NCBI GenBank assembly: GCA_019753175.1
Contig: JAIELK010000005.1
Span: 1-64,000 of the forward strand
Reading direction: 5' to 3'
Source of the DNA: Hyphomonadaceae bacterium
Lineage (GTDB): Bacteria; Pseudomonadota; Alphaproteobacteria; Caulobacterales; Aquidulcibacteraceae
DNA length: 64,000 bases
Below are positions 14,335 to 23,571 of the stretch, one piece after another. The stretch's first letter is position 1. The number at the start of each line of letters is the position of its first letter. A program made the translations under genes and the position numbers. Below the pieces are notes generated by a model, which ran no database searches, was not told where the DNA came from, and saw only the letters and a program-made list of their open reading frames with translations.

Positions 14335-15566
14335 GCCATCCCCTGCGCCACCGCCTTCAGCCGCTCGATGACCGAGAGCTTGTCGTCGGGAAAGTCGGCG
14401 TCGATCCACCAGTCTTCGACTTCGCGCATCACCGCGCCGACCTTCGGGCCTGCCGGCACGCCCGCGGCCATCACCTCGTCGCCGCTGAGCGGCAGTTTCG
14501 GCGGCGTCCACATCTGCGCGTGCGCCACAAGCGCGCGCCATTGCTGCGCTTTGTCGCCGGCGCCCGCCCACGCCAGCATGACGCGATCGCGGAAGGCCTC
14601 GTTTCCGATGCGATAAATCGCGCGCCGCATTTCGCGTAGCGACATGTAGGAGACGATTTTCACCTCGTCGCCCAGCGCACGCACGAGACGATCGCGCTCC
14701 TCGTTCGACAGCTTCAGCCGTCGCGCCAGCGCGCGCGCGGCGCCCTGGTCGGCGAGCGATGCAGCGACGCGGGTCATAGCATCGACTGGCAACAACAGAT
14801 CGGCCTCCAACGAACACAGTGCATCGAGCCGCGTCTCGTTTGCCATTTCCGGCAGCGCGCGGGCGCGGACTTCGATCGCGCTCATGCCCTCCCACGCCGC
14901 ACGCGGATCGGGCGCGGCGAGCAGCTTCTTCGTTTCTTTCCAGACGCGCTCCACGGACAGCGCATCGAGTCCGGACACAAGGTCAGCGCAGGCGTGCAAG
15001 CCGTGCGGATCGAGCGGCCCACGCGCGTACCAGGCATTGAAGCGGAAGAAGCGAAGGATGCGCAGATAATCCTCACGAATGCGGTCGTGCGCGTCGCCGA
15101 TAAAAATGACCCGCCCCGCGCGCGCGTCGTCGAGGCCGCCGCCGGTGGGGTCGTAGATGGCGCCGTCAGCGCCGGCATAGAGCGCATTGAGCCGGAAATC
15201 GCGGCGCTGTGCATCCTCTTCCCAGCTTTCCGTGAAAGCCACGGTGGCGCGGCGGCCGTCGGTGGATACATCGCGGCGCAGCGTCGTCACTTCGAACGGC
15301 TTGTGATTGACCACCACCGTCACCGTGCCGTGCTCAATGCCGGTCGGATGCGCAGCAAAGCCGGCTTGCTCAGCGACTCCCGTGACGCGATCCGGCGTCA
15401 GCTGCGTGGCGATGTCGATGTCGTCAACCGGCCGGCCCATCAACGTGTTGCGCACGCAGCCGCCGACGAAGCGCGAGCCCCCCGGCCGCGCGGTTTCAAG
15501 CGCGGCGATCAGCGCTTGGGTTTCCGGCGCTTTGAGCCAGGACGCGTGGCGGATTGTGGTGGTCAT
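14331..15566 (-). CDS. CCA tRNA nucleotidyltransferase / poly(A) polymerase family
   Basis: About 411 aa from ATG 15566. The nucleotidyltransferase domain shows FVGGCVRNTLMG and the metal-binding DDIDIAT, then the family blocks RRDFRLNALYA and RIREDYLRILRFFRFNAWYA. The C-terminal helical tRNA-binding region has NEERDRLVRALG. It adds or repairs the CCA tail of tRNAs. It lies in a cluster with the NUDIX and DUF1285 genes, all on the minus strand, an order common in alphaproteobacteria. Confidence 0.92.
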   Translation of the reverse strand: MTTTIRHASWLKAPETQALIAALETARPGGSRFVGGCVRNTLMGRPVDDIDIATQLTPDRVTGVAEQAGFAAHPTGIEHGTVTVVVNHKPFEVTTLRRDVSTDGRRATVAFTESWEEDAQRRDFRLNALYAGADGAIYDPTGGGLDDARAGRVIFIGDAHDRIREDYLRILRFFRFNAWYARGPLDPHGLHACADLVSGLDALSVERVWKETKKLLAAPDPRAAWEGMSAIEVRARALPEMANETRLDALCSLEADLLLPVDAMTRVAASLADQGAARALARRLKLSNEERDRLVRALGDEVKIVSYMSLREMRRAIYRIGNEAFRDRVMLAWAGAGDKAQQWRALVAHAQMWTPPKLPLSGDEVMAAGVPAGPKVGAVMREVEDWWIDADFPDDKLSVIERLKAVAQGMA

Positions 15567-15641
15567 GCGAGGAGTGTCTTCGCGCAGTTTGCGCCTTGCT
15601 TCAACCAATGCGAACGGCGGCCCACTCGGAAACGCGCGTCG

Positions 15642-16259
15642 TCATGCATAAAGCCGCTCCCACAGCGCGCGGATCATGCCCGCCGTGGCGCCCCAAATGA
15701 AGCGATCCTCATACGGCATGGCGTAATAAGCGCGCTCGGCGCCGCGCCAAACGCCGGTGCGGCGTTCGTGATTGGCGGGGTCCATCAGAAACGAGAGCGG
15801 CGTTTCGAACACCTCCGCCACTTCGCGTGGATTGAGCGTGAGCTCAAACCCCGGCTCGACGAAGCCGAGGATCGGCGTGACCGTGAAGCCGGTGCCGGTG
15901 TTGTACCGATCCCAGGCGCCGATCGGCTCGATGAAGCGGCGCGACAGCCCGATCTCCTCTTCGGTTTCGCGCAGCGCAGTGGCAAGCGCGTCGGCGTCGT
16001 GCGCTTCGACGCGACCGCCAGGAAACGACACCTGCCCTGGATGCGCCGGTGTTTCGTTGGTGCGCTGCGTGAACAGCATGGTCCAGCCTTCCGGCCGGCG
16101 CACGATCGGCGCCAGCACGGCGGCGGGCTTCAACGGCGCCGGCGCCTCGACCCAATCTGGGTTCAAATCACGATCCCCGCGCACGCGCGCCTGCGCCGCG
16201 ATGGCATTCAGCGGATCGAGGCGGGTGCGCAGCACATGCTCAAACTCAGCCAGGTTCAC
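15642..16259 (-). CDS. NUDIX hydrolase, CoA pyrophosphatase type
   Basis: A 205-aa protein from GTG 16259, which overlaps the DUF1285 stop as GTGA. The NUDIX box is GGRVEAHDADALATALRETE then EEIG, and the preceding LFTQRTNETPAHPGQVSFPG is the extra motif of the CoA/acyl-CoA pyrophosphatase subgroup (NudL type). It should hydrolyse CoA derivatives to 3',5'-ADP and phosphopantetheine. It is coupled to DUF1285 upstream and followed by the CCA-transferase. Confidence 0.9.
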   Translation of the reverse strand: MNLAEFEHVLRTRLDPLNAIAAQARVRGDRDLNPDWVEAPAPLKPAAVLAPIVRRPEGWTMLFTQRTNETPAHPGQVSFPGGRVEAHDADALATALRETEEEIGLSRRFIEPIGAWDRYNTGTGFTVTPILGFVEPGFELTLNPREVAEVFETPLSFLMDPANHERRTGVWRGAERAYYAMPYEDRFIWGATAGMIRALWERLYA

Positions 16260-16837
16260 GGCGCCCCCAATTGCCACCACACGCCCCCGCTCCACACGCC
16301 GAGTTTCCCATCCCGACGCTCGGCCCATTCCACCAGTTCGTAGAACGGAGCACGCAAGATGCGCGCTTCAAGCCGGCCGCGCACCAGCACATAGGGCCGC
16401 GGTTCGCCTGTGTCGGGATCGACAGCGACGCGCAACGGATGCGCGGCGTCGGCCGTCACCACATCGCCGACATTCGTGGTAAACAGGATCGTCTGCGCCT
16501 CGCCTTCTCCGTGGCGGTCCGCGCGGATGGCGACGAACGGCGCATCCTCGACGGCGACGCGAATTTTCTCCGCCGGCGTAACCAGATAAGTTTCACCGTC
16601 CTCGTCCTTGCGCAGGATCGAGGCGAACAGGCGCACCAGGGACTCGCGCGTGATGCGCGTTCCCTCGTGTTTCCAGGTTCCGCAGGCCAAGATTTCGAAG
16701 CCCGCCTCGCCGCAATCGGTCGGGTTCCACTGGTCGACGGGAGGCAGACGCTTGTCGCCGGACGCCGCAAGATGCTTGAGGCTGACGAGCAAGTGCTCCA
16801 GGGAGCTTGGGGACGGAGAGTTGTCAGGCGTGGTCAT
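16256..16837 (-). CDS. DUF1285 domain protein
   Basis: A 193-aa protein from ATG 16837 (MTTPDNSPSP). The body matches the DUF1285 pattern: PPVDQWNPTDCGE, then MRITRDG-like WKHEGTRITRESLVRLFASI, TPAEKIRVAVEDAPFVA and APFYELVEW near the C-terminus. The function is unknown. It is the first gene of a minus-strand set with NUDIX and CCA-transferase, and divergent from moxR with only 90 bp between, so the two operons share a promoter region. Confidence 0.88.
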   Translation of the reverse strand: MTTPDNSPSPSSLEHLLVSLKHLAASGDKRLPPVDQWNPTDCGEAGFEILACGTWKHEGTRITRESLVRLFASILRKDEDGETYLVTPAEKIRVAVEDAPFVAIRADRHGEGEAQTILFTTNVGDVVTADAAHPLRVAVDPDTGEPRPYVLVRGRLEARILRAPFYELVEWAERRDGKLGVWSGGVWWQLGAP

Positions 16838-16927
16838 ATTTCCGCCAGCGGCAGCTTCCAGGCCAAGTGGGACGATCGAGCCAGCGGCGCAAGCGGCCGT
16901 GGCGGCAGCTAAGCGAGCTTTGTGGGC

Positions 16928-17923
16928 ATGAGCAACCAAGACAATCCACAGGCCCTGGTGGCCGAAGCGGAAGCCGCGGGCGCGGCGCTGGAGCGCGTGC
17001 GCGCCGAGATCGGCAAGGCCGTGTTCGGGCAGGAGCGCGTCGTTGAGCTGACTCTCGCGGCGATCCTCGCCGGCGGCCACGTGCTGCTGGTGGGCGCGCC
17101 GGGGCTCGCGAAAACGAAACTGGTGGAGGCGACGGCGCGCGTGCTGGGGCTCGACTGGGCGCGGGTGCAGTTCACGCCCGACCTGATGCCCGCGGACATC
17201 CTGGGCTCGGAAGTGCTGGACCAGGACGAGGCTGGGCGGCGGCGGTTCCGCTTCGTCAAGGGGCCGATCTTCACCCAGCTCTTGATGGCCGACGAAATCA
17301 ACCGCGCCAGCCCGCGCACGCAATCAGCGTTGCTGCAGGCAATGCAGGAACATCACGTGACCGTAGCGGGACAGGCCTATGACGTGCCGAAGCCGTTTCA
17401 CGTGTTGGCAACTCAAAACCCGATTGAGCATGAAGGCGCATACCCGTTACCGGAGGCTCAGCTCGACCGCTTTCTGCTGCAAGTCGATGTTCCCTACCCC
17501 GACGCCGAAATCGAGCGGCGCATCCTGATCGAGACCACGGGGCTGCAAAGCGCAGAACCGCAGCGCGTGCTCGACGCCGCGTCGCTGGTTCGTTTGCAAC
17601 AGCTCGTGCGCGCCATGCCCGTCGGCGAAAAGGTGCTGGCGAGCATTCTGCAATTGGTGCGCTCGGCCCGACCAGGAACCAGCCATGACAGCCGCGTCAA
17701 CGCCCACGTCGCTTGGGGCCCCGGCCCGCGCGCCGGTCAAGCCTTGATGTTGGCGGTGCGCGCCCGCGCGCTGCTGCGCGGACGCCTTGCGCCGGCTGTC
17801 GACGATGTCGCGGCTCTGGCGCGCCCCGCGCTGGTGCATCGCATGCAACTCTCGTTCGGCGCGCGCGCGGAAGGCCTGGACATCGACACGCTGGTTGATG
17901 CGCTGGCGGAGAAGGCGGCGTGA
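16928..17923 (+). CDS. MoxR-family AAA+ ATPase
   Basis: A 331-aa ATPase from ATG 16928. Walker A is GAPGLAKTK, Walker B LLMADEINRA, and sensor 1 lies in HVLATQNPIEHEGAYPLPEA followed by LDRFLLQ. MoxR proteins act as chaperones that activate partner proteins, often with VWA domains, encoded in the same operon. Here those partners are the DUF58, BatA/DUF4159 and VWA-like membrane genes that follow. Confidence 0.92.
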   Translation: MSNQDNPQALVAEAEAAGAALERVRAEIGKAVFGQERVVELTLAAILAGGHVLLVGAPGLAKTKLVEATARVLGLDWARVQFTPDLMPADILGSEVLDQDEAGRRRFRFVKGPIFTQLLMADEINRASPRTQSALLQAMQEHHVTVAGQAYDVPKPFHVLATQNPIEHEGAYPLPEAQLDRFLLQVDVPYPDAEIERRILIETTGLQSAEPQRVLDAASLVRLQQLVRAMPVGEKVLASILQLVRSARPGTSHDSRVNAHVAWGPGPRAGQALMLAVRARALLRGRLAPAVDDVAALARPALVHRMQLSFGARAEGLDIDTLVDALAEKAA

Positions 17924-17945
17924 AGATCGAGCGCCGGCTCCGCAT

Positions 17946-18005
17946 GCTTCGACGCGTTCAGGCTGACGCTGTCCTCCGAGCGCGTCACGCTGAGCTCGTC
18001 GAAGC
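17946..18005. repeat. Intergenic inverted repeat (GCTTCGACG ends)
   Basis: GCTTCGACG at 17946-17954 pairs with CGTCGAAGC at 17997-18005, enclosing GACGCT...CACGCTGAGCT. It fills most of the 124-bp gap between moxR and the DUF58 gene. It resembles a REP-like intergenic element and differs from the CGTCATTCCGG family elsewhere in the window. Confidence 0.6.
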
Positions 18006-18047
18006 GCGACGCATTGCACTGACCGGCGAGGACGCCGGCGGTCCAAC

Positions 18048-18881
18048 ATGAGTCCCCGCCTGGATGCCTTGGGTCTTGCTGGCGACTTGCCGGGTGTTTT
18101 GCTGGACGCCAAGCGTTTGGCCGCCAGTGCGCCGGGCGTGCACGGGCGCCGCCGCGCAGGCCAGGGCGAGGCGTTCTGGCAGTACCGCGATCACCGGAAC
18201 GAAGACGGCGCCCGCCTGGTCGACTGGCGCCGATCCGCGCGGGGAGACCGCTATTACGTGCGCGAGCGCGAGCGCGAAGCCGCGCAAACCGCATGGTTCT
18301 GGATCGACGACGGGCCAGGCTTCGCCTGGACGAGCAATCCCGCGCGTCCCACGAAACTCTATCGTGCGCAGACGCTCGCGTTGGCGCTTTCGATTCTGCT
18401 CAGTCGCGGTGGCGAGCGCATTGGCTTGATGGGCCATCCGCCCCGCGCGGGCAGCCGAGCGGTCGATCGTCTCACCCTGGATCTTGCGCTTGGTCACCGG
18501 TCGGGGACCGCGCCGACGAACGCCACGGTGGTTTGCTTCAGTGACTTCTACGGCGCACTCGACGAATGGCGCGACCGCCTGAGAAGCTACGGCGCGGTGG
18601 GTGCGCGCGGAGCGTTGGTGATGATCGCCGATCCGGCGGAAGAGGATTTTCCGTTTCGTGGTCGAACGCTGTTCCGAGCGCCCGGGCGTGGTGCGGAGGT
18701 ATTGATAGGCCGCGCCGAGAACGCGCACGACGCGTATCGCGTGCGCCTGGAAGAGCATCGGCGCGCCGTACATGCGCTGGGCGCTGAACTGGGCTTCCCG
18801 GCCGTGCTCCATCGCACCGATCATAGTGCGGCGCCGACGCTGGCGATGCTGATCGCACTGGTGTCGGAGCGCTTCGCGTGA
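18048..18881 (+). CDS. DUF58 domain protein
   Basis: A 277-aa protein starting MSPRLDALGLAGDLPG. The DUF58 core is seen as GEAFWQYRDHRNEDGARLVDW then RRSARGDRYYVREREREAA, with a later VVCFSDFYGALDEW strand that fits the VWA-like part of the family. It is the second gene of the MoxR operon and probably a MoxR partner at the membrane. Its stop overlaps the GTG of the next gene. Confidence 0.9.
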   Translation: MSPRLDALGLAGDLPGVLLDAKRLAASAPGVHGRRRAGQGEAFWQYRDHRNEDGARLVDWRRSARGDRYYVREREREAAQTAWFWIDDGPGFAWTSNPARPTKLYRAQTLALALSILLSRGGERIGLMGHPPRAGSRAVDRLTLDLALGHRSGTAPTNATVVCFSDFYGALDEWRDRLRSYGAVGARGALVMIADPAEEDFPFRGRTLFRAPGRGAEVLIGRAENAHDAYRVRLEEHRRAVHALGAELGFPAVLHRTDHSAAPTLAMLIALVSERFA

Positions 18882-21529
18882 CTCTTGGCCCGATCCTGTT
18901 CGCGGCGCCAACCGCCCTGCTGGCGCTGTTGGCGCTGCCGGCGCTCTATTGGCTGATGCGCGCAACGCCGCCCGCGCCGCAGCGCGCGGAATTCCCGCCG
19001 ACGTGGTTGTTGCTTGATTTGCGCACGGAAGATCAAGCCCGCGAGCGAGCGCCATGGTGGTTGTTGCTGCTGCGCGGCTTGGCGCTGACACTGCTGATCT
19101 TCGCTTTCGCCAAGCCAAGCCTCGCGCCAACTGCCTCTGGCAGCGAGGTCAACGGCCGCACGCTCATCGTTGTCGACGACGGCTGGACGTCGGCGCCGTT
19201 CTGGAGCGATGTGCGCACCGCCGCCAATGCCGCCATCGCGCAAGCAGAGCGAAACGGCGCGCCCGTGTTTCTGCTGCTCACCGCGCCCAGTGCTCGACCG
19301 GGCGATCCGAGCGAAGCACTCACGGCGGCAGACGCCAAAGCCGCCATTGCCCGGCTGGAACCGCAACCCTGGCGGCCGGATCGTGCGCAAGCCGCGCAAC
19401 GGCTCTTGCAGACACAAGCGCGCTACGCCCGCATCGTTTGGATCAGCGACGGGCTGCAGGATGCAGGTGCGGGCGCGCTGGCAGAAGCGCTGCAACAGCG
19501 TGGCGCCGTCTCCGTAAGCCTGCCGCAGCAAACGGCGCGCGCCATCGTTGCCGGTGCGGTAACGCCCGACGGGGTATCCGCTGAGATTCGGCGCGCGCCC
19601 AATGGCTCGCCAGCTGCAGCGTTGACTGCCGAAACCGCGGAAGGCCGGTCTCTCGGCGCCGCGGAGGTGCGCTTCGACGGCGATGACACGAGCGCCTCCA
19701 TAAGCATCGTGCTCCCGCCAGAGATCGCCGCGCGTGCAGCGAGGGTGCGCATTGTCGGCGAGCCGAGTGCGGGCGCGACTCATCTGTTGCCGTCCGGTGC
19801 GGCGCGTCCGTTCGTCGGCCTGCTCGATCCCGGCGGCGCAGGACAGCCGTTGCTGTCGGAGCTCTTCTACGTCGAGCGCGCGTTGCAGCCTTATGCGAGT
19901 TTGCAGCGCGGCGCGCTCGGCGCGCTTATCAATGCGCGCGTGCAGGCGCTGATTTTGCCGGACGCGGCCGGCCTGTCGACCACCGATCGCGCAACATTGG
20001 AGCGTTGGGTTGAGGGCGGCGGTTTGCTCGTGCGCCTCGCAGGACCGCGACTTGCCGATGAAGCGGACGCGCTGTTGCCCGTGCGCTTGCGCCCAGGAGC
20101 GCGCAGTTTAGGTGGCGCGCTCGCTTGGGAGACCCCGCTTACTATCGCGCCGTTCCCCATCGACTCACCCTTCGCGGGTCTGGCTCCGCCGAGCGACGTC
20201 AATGTACGCCGGCAAGTGCTTGCCGAGCCTGCCTCGCTCGAAGAAGCGCGCGTCTGGGCGCGGCTCGCGGACAACTCGCCGCTGGTGACGGCGCGCGGGC
20301 GCGGGCGCGGCCTTGTTGTGTTGTACCACGTTGGCGCGCGACCGGATTGGTCCGACCTGCCGCTCTCGGGACTCTATGTCGAAATGCTCCGCCGCACGCT
20401 GGCGTTCGCTGCGCGAAGCCAAAGCGCCGGCGAACAAGAGATCACCGGAGGACCGTTCGTCGCCGAACGGCTGCTTGATGGCTATGGCGCGATGACGCCC
20501 GCGGCGCCTGATTCGCCGCCCATCGCGCCTGACGCATTTGCGCTGGCAACGCCGTCGCCGCAGACCCCGCCCGGTCTCTACACGCGGGCTGGCGTGAGCG
20601 CCGCGATCGATGCGGTGCGCCCTGAAGACGAGCTGCGCCCGCTTGAACTGCCGCCGGGCGTTGCGCGCGAAGGCCTAAGCGGCGCGACCGAACGCCCGCT
20701 GGCCGGATGGCTGTTCGGCGCGGCGGCATTGCTGCTCTTTATGGACCTCTTCATCGCGCTGCTCTTGATCGGAAAGCTGCCGCGCCTCGCGCGGACCGCG
20801 ACAGCGGCCGCGTTTGCTGTGCTCATCCTGACTCCCAATGCCCAGGCGCAGAGCAACACCGATGCAACCCAGACTATGCGTCTGGCATACGTGCGCACCG
20901 GGGACGCGCGTACAGACCGCACGTCGGCCGCCGGCCTTGAGGCGTTGCGCGCGACCTTAGTGGAGCGAACGTCCGTCGAGCCAGGGCCGCCGGTTGGCGT
21001 CGAATTGGCGCGCGACGACCTTTCTCCCTACCCCTTTCTCTATTGGCCGGCGCCATCGTCGCCGCGGCCGCTGTCGGATGCGGCGCTTGCCAATCTCGAA
21101 CAATATCTGGCGATCGGCGGCCTCTTGCTCGTCGACACGCGCGACGCCGGCGCAGCGGTGCAAGGTCAGCGCCCTGCGGCGGCGATGCTCACCGGTGTGG
21201 ACGTGCCGCCATTGGAGCGCGTGACAGACCAGCATGTGCTGACCCGAGCCTTTTATCTGATGCGGAGCTTTCCAGGCCGGTCGCAGGCGACCCAGCTTTG
21301 GGCCGAAAGCGCCAACGCGGCTGAAGCGCGCGATGGTGTCGCCTCGCTTTTCATCGGCGATGGCGATTGGGCCGCGGCGTGGGCGGGCGACGCAGGGGTC
21401 AGCGCTCGTCAGCGTGAGTTGTCGCTGCGCTTCGGCGTCAACATCGTGATGGTGGCGCTGACAGGCAATTACAAGGCGGATCAGGTGCACGTGCCAGCGC
21501 TGCTCGAACGGCTGGGTCGCGAACGGTGA
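18878..21529 (+). CDS. BatA N-terminal / DUF4159 membrane protein
   Basis: An 883-aa protein from GTG 18878 (GTGA overlap with DUF58). The N-terminus has the BatA layout: a membrane segment (ALLALLALPALYWLMR), R/AEFP-x-TWLLLDL, then a second segment (WLLLLRGLALTLLIFAFA). A VWA-like and gatase-like middle follows, then a third hydrophobic pair near 600-650 (GAAALLLFMDLFIALLLIG). The last ~220 residues (LAYVRTGDARTDRTSAAGLE onwards) are DUF4159. It is likely an inner-membrane component of the MoxR-linked envelope-stress system; the molecular role is unknown. Confidence 0.88.
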   Translation: MTLGPILFAAPTALLALLALPALYWLMRATPPAPQRAEFPPTWLLLDLRTEDQARERAPWWLLLLRGLALTLLIFAFAKPSLAPTASGSEVNGRTLIVVDDGWTSAPFWSDVRTAANAAIAQAERNGAPVFLLLTAPSARPGDPSEALTAADAKAAIARLEPQPWRPDRAQAAQRLLQTQARYARIVWISDGLQDAGAGALAEALQQRGAVSVSLPQQTARAIVAGAVTPDGVSAEIRRAPNGSPAAALTAETAEGRSLGAAEVRFDGDDTSASISIVLPPEIAARAARVRIVGEPSAGATHLLPSGAARPFVGLLDPGGAGQPLLSELFYVERALQPYASLQRGALGALINARVQALILPDAAGLSTTDRATLERWVEGGGLLVRLAGPRLADEADALLPVRLRPGARSLGGALAWETPLTIAPFPIDSPFAGLAPPSDVNVRRQVLAEPASLEEARVWARLADNSPLVTARGRGRGLVVLYHVGARPDWSDLPLSGLYVEMLRRTLAFAARSQSAGEQEITGGPFVAERLLDGYGAMTPAAPDSPPIAPDAFALATPSPQTPPGLYTRAGVSAAIDAVRPEDELRPLELPPGVAREGLSGATERPLAGWLFGAAALLLFMDLFIALLLIGKLPRLARTATAAAFAVLILTPNAQAQSNTDATQTMRLAYVRTGDARTDRTSAAGLEALRATLVERTSVEPGPPVGVELARDDLSPYPFLYWPAPSSPRPLSDAALANLEQYLAIGGLLLVDTRDAGAAVQGQRPAAAMLTGVDVPPLERVTDQHVLTRAFYLMRSFPGRSQATQLWAESANAAEARDGVASLFIGDGDWAAAWAGDAGVSARQRELSLRFGVNIVMVALTGNYKADQVHVPALLERLGRER

Positions 21530-23571
21530 TTGCAGGTTCGCGCATCGCTTTCGATCCGATGCTGCCGCTCACGGCCATGATCGTGCTTGGCGTCCTCGCG
21601 ACGCTGTCGCTCGCGGTCTATGTCTGGCGCGGCGGGCGAGCGTCGATCTTGCGCGCGCTCGGCCTCGCCTTCGTCTTCCTTGGCCTGATGCAGCCGCAAT
21701 GGGTGCGCGAGACGCGTGAGCCGGCGGAAGACGTGGCGCTGGTTGTGGTCGATCAGAGCGAAAGCTTGGCGCTTGCCGGCCGTCGCGATGCGGCGCGCTC
21801 GGCTGGCGACGCCCTCGTCGAGCGGCTTGGGCGTGAACCTGGCCTCGACGTGCGCGTGCGCGAGGCGCGAGGCAGCGCCGACGGCACCATGATCACGTCG
21901 ATCATCGAAGACGCACTCGCCGACACAGCGCGCGATCGCATCGCCGGCGTCATCGTCGTGACCGAAGGGCAAGCCGCCGACCCCCCAGCCGAGCCCCGAC
22001 GGCTGAGCCAACTGGGTCCCGCTCACATCGTTGTGGTCGGCGATCCCGAGCGCGGCGACCGGCGTCTCGAACTCAGCCAAGCGCCCACTTTCGGCATCGT
22101 CGGCGAACCCATGCGCATAACCGGCGCCATATTCGATCCCAGCGGCGCAGCTCCAGTGCGCGTTCGGGTCAGCATCGATGGTGAACCTGCCGCCGACGCC
22201 GTAGTACGCGCGAACAATACTTTTTCGATTGACGTCCATCTCAGAAAGCGCGGCCGTAACATGATCGTGGTCGAAGCGGAAGCCGGCAGGCAGGAGATCA
22301 CGCTCTCGAACAACCGCCAAGCGTTCGCCGCAAACGGCGTCCGCGATCGCTTGCGTGTCCTGTTGATCACCGGCGAACCGCACCAAGGGGCGCGGGTGTG
22401 GCGGAATCTGCTGAAGTCAGATCCAGCGGTCGATCTCGTGCATTTCTCGATTCTGCGGCCGCCGGACAAGCAGGACTTCACGCCGCTGAACGAGCTCGCG
22501 CTAATCCCCTTCCCGACAGAGGAATTGTTCGAGCGCCGCCTCGGCGAGTTTGATCTCATCATCTTCGATCGGGCGCCGCGACGCGGCATCTTGCAAGCTT
22601 ATTACTTCGCTCAGATTGCGCGGCGCGTGGAACAAGGCGGCGCCTTGCTTATCACTGCGGGGGAAGCGGAAGCAGGGCTCGACGGCCTCTACCGAACGGC
22701 GCTCGCTGGCATCCTGCCGTCGCAACCGACTGGTGAAGTGCTGCGCCGGCAATATCGCCCGCAACCGACGGCTCTCGGCCGGCGCCATCCCGTCGTGCGC
22801 GCCTTGCCGTCGCCTGAACGCTGGGGCCGTTGGACGCAGCAGATCGGCGCCACCAGTGTTGCCGGCCAAACCGTATTGCAGGGCGTCGAAGGGCGGCCTT
22901 TGCTTGTGCTCGATCGCGCCGGAGACGGGCGCGTGGCGCAATTGTGGTCCGATCAGCCCTGGCTGTGGGCGCGCGGTTACGATGGCGGTGGTCCGCACGG
23001 CGAACTGCTCCGGAGGCTCGCACACTGGCTCATGCGCGAACCGGAACTCGAGGATGAGCGATTGACCCTCGAACCGAGCGCGCAGGGGCTTGAAGTAACC
23101 CGCTCCACACTGAGCGACGCGCCGGCGCCAATCACCTTGATCGCGCCCTCCGGCGAGCGCAGCACACTACCGCTTGCCGAACAAAGCCCAGGCTTCTGGC
23201 GCGGGCGCGCAGACGCCGACGAGCAAGGTCTCTACGAAGCGCGAAGCGGCGCGTTGCGCGCGTTTGCAGCGGTGGGACCGCTAAATCCGCGTGAAGCCAC
23301 GACACTCGCCGCCGATCCGAACATCCTCCGTCCGTTCGCTGAAGCGACCGGTGGCAGCGTCTGGATGGCGGGCGAAGACGGTCTGCGCCTCCCGAACATC
23401 CGCCGCGTCGAGCGTGGTGGGCGCGCCAGCGGCGGTGATTGGATCGGCATCGAGCGCAACAGCGCCTACACGGTGCGAGAGGCGCGCGCGACGCCTTTGG
23501 GCCCAGGCTGGGCCTGGGCCTTTTTCGGCGCGGCGCTGCTAATGCTCGGCTGGCGGCGCGAAAGCGCCTAG
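21526..23571 (+). CDS. VWA-like large membrane protein of the MoxR operon
   Basis: A 681-aa protein from GTG 21526, overlapping the previous stop (GTGA). Two N-terminal membrane segments (about 13-33 and 42-58) precede VALVVVDQSESL, whose D-x-S-x-S matches a metal-ion-dependent adhesion site. A glutamine-amidotransferase-like region follows (FDLIIFDRAPRRGIL, then GGALLITAG), and a last membrane segment lies at the C-terminus (WAWAFFGAALLMLGWRR). It is the last gene of the MoxR-DUF58-BatA/DUF4159 operon. A terminator-like hairpin lies inside its final codons. Confidence 0.82.
   Translation: MIAGSRIAFDPMLPLTAMIVLGVLATLSLAVYVWRGGRASILRALGLAFVFLGLMQPQWVRETREPAEDVALVVVDQSESLALAGRRDAARSAGDALVERLGREPGLDVRVREARGSADGTMITSIIEDALADTARDRIAGVIVVTEGQAADPPAEPRRLSQLGPAHIVVVGDPERGDRRLELSQAPTFGIVGEPMRITGAIFDPSGAAPVRVRVSIDGEPAADAVVRANNTFSIDVHLRKRGRNMIVVEAEAGRQEITLSNNRQAFAANGVRDRLRVLLITGEPHQGARVWRNLLKSDPAVDLVHFSILRPPDKQDFTPLNELALIPFPTEELFERRLGEFDLIIFDRAPRRGILQAYYFAQIARRVEQGGALLITAGEAEAGLDGLYRTALAGILPSQPTGEVLRRQYRPQPTALGRRHPVVRALPSPERWGRWTQQIGATSVAGQTVLQGVEGRPLLVLDRAGDGRVAQLWSDQPWLWARGYDGGGPHGELLRRLAHWLMREPELEDERLTLEPSAQGLEVTRSTLSDAPAPITLIAPSGERSTLPLAEQSPGFWRGRADADEQGLYEARSGALRAFAAVGPLNPREATTLAADPNILRPFAEATGGSVWMAGEDGLRLPNIRRVERGGRASGGDWIGIERNSAYTVREARATPLGPGWAWAFFGAALLMLGWRRESA
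23500..23525 (+). terminator. Terminator-like hairpin inside the 3' end of the last MoxR-operon gene
   Basis: GGCCCAGG-CTGGG-CCTGGGCC is a perfect 8-bp stem followed by TTTTT, the form of an intrinsic terminator. It lies 44 bp before the stop codon of the gene ending at 23571. Translating ribosomes would normally mask it; if it did act, it would release an mRNA without a stop codon. Confidence 0.5.

Noticed and set aside
14994-16343. 449-aa plus-strand frame
   Set aside because: It runs antisense through the CCA-transferase and NUDIX genes and has shadow-like Arg/Ala composition.
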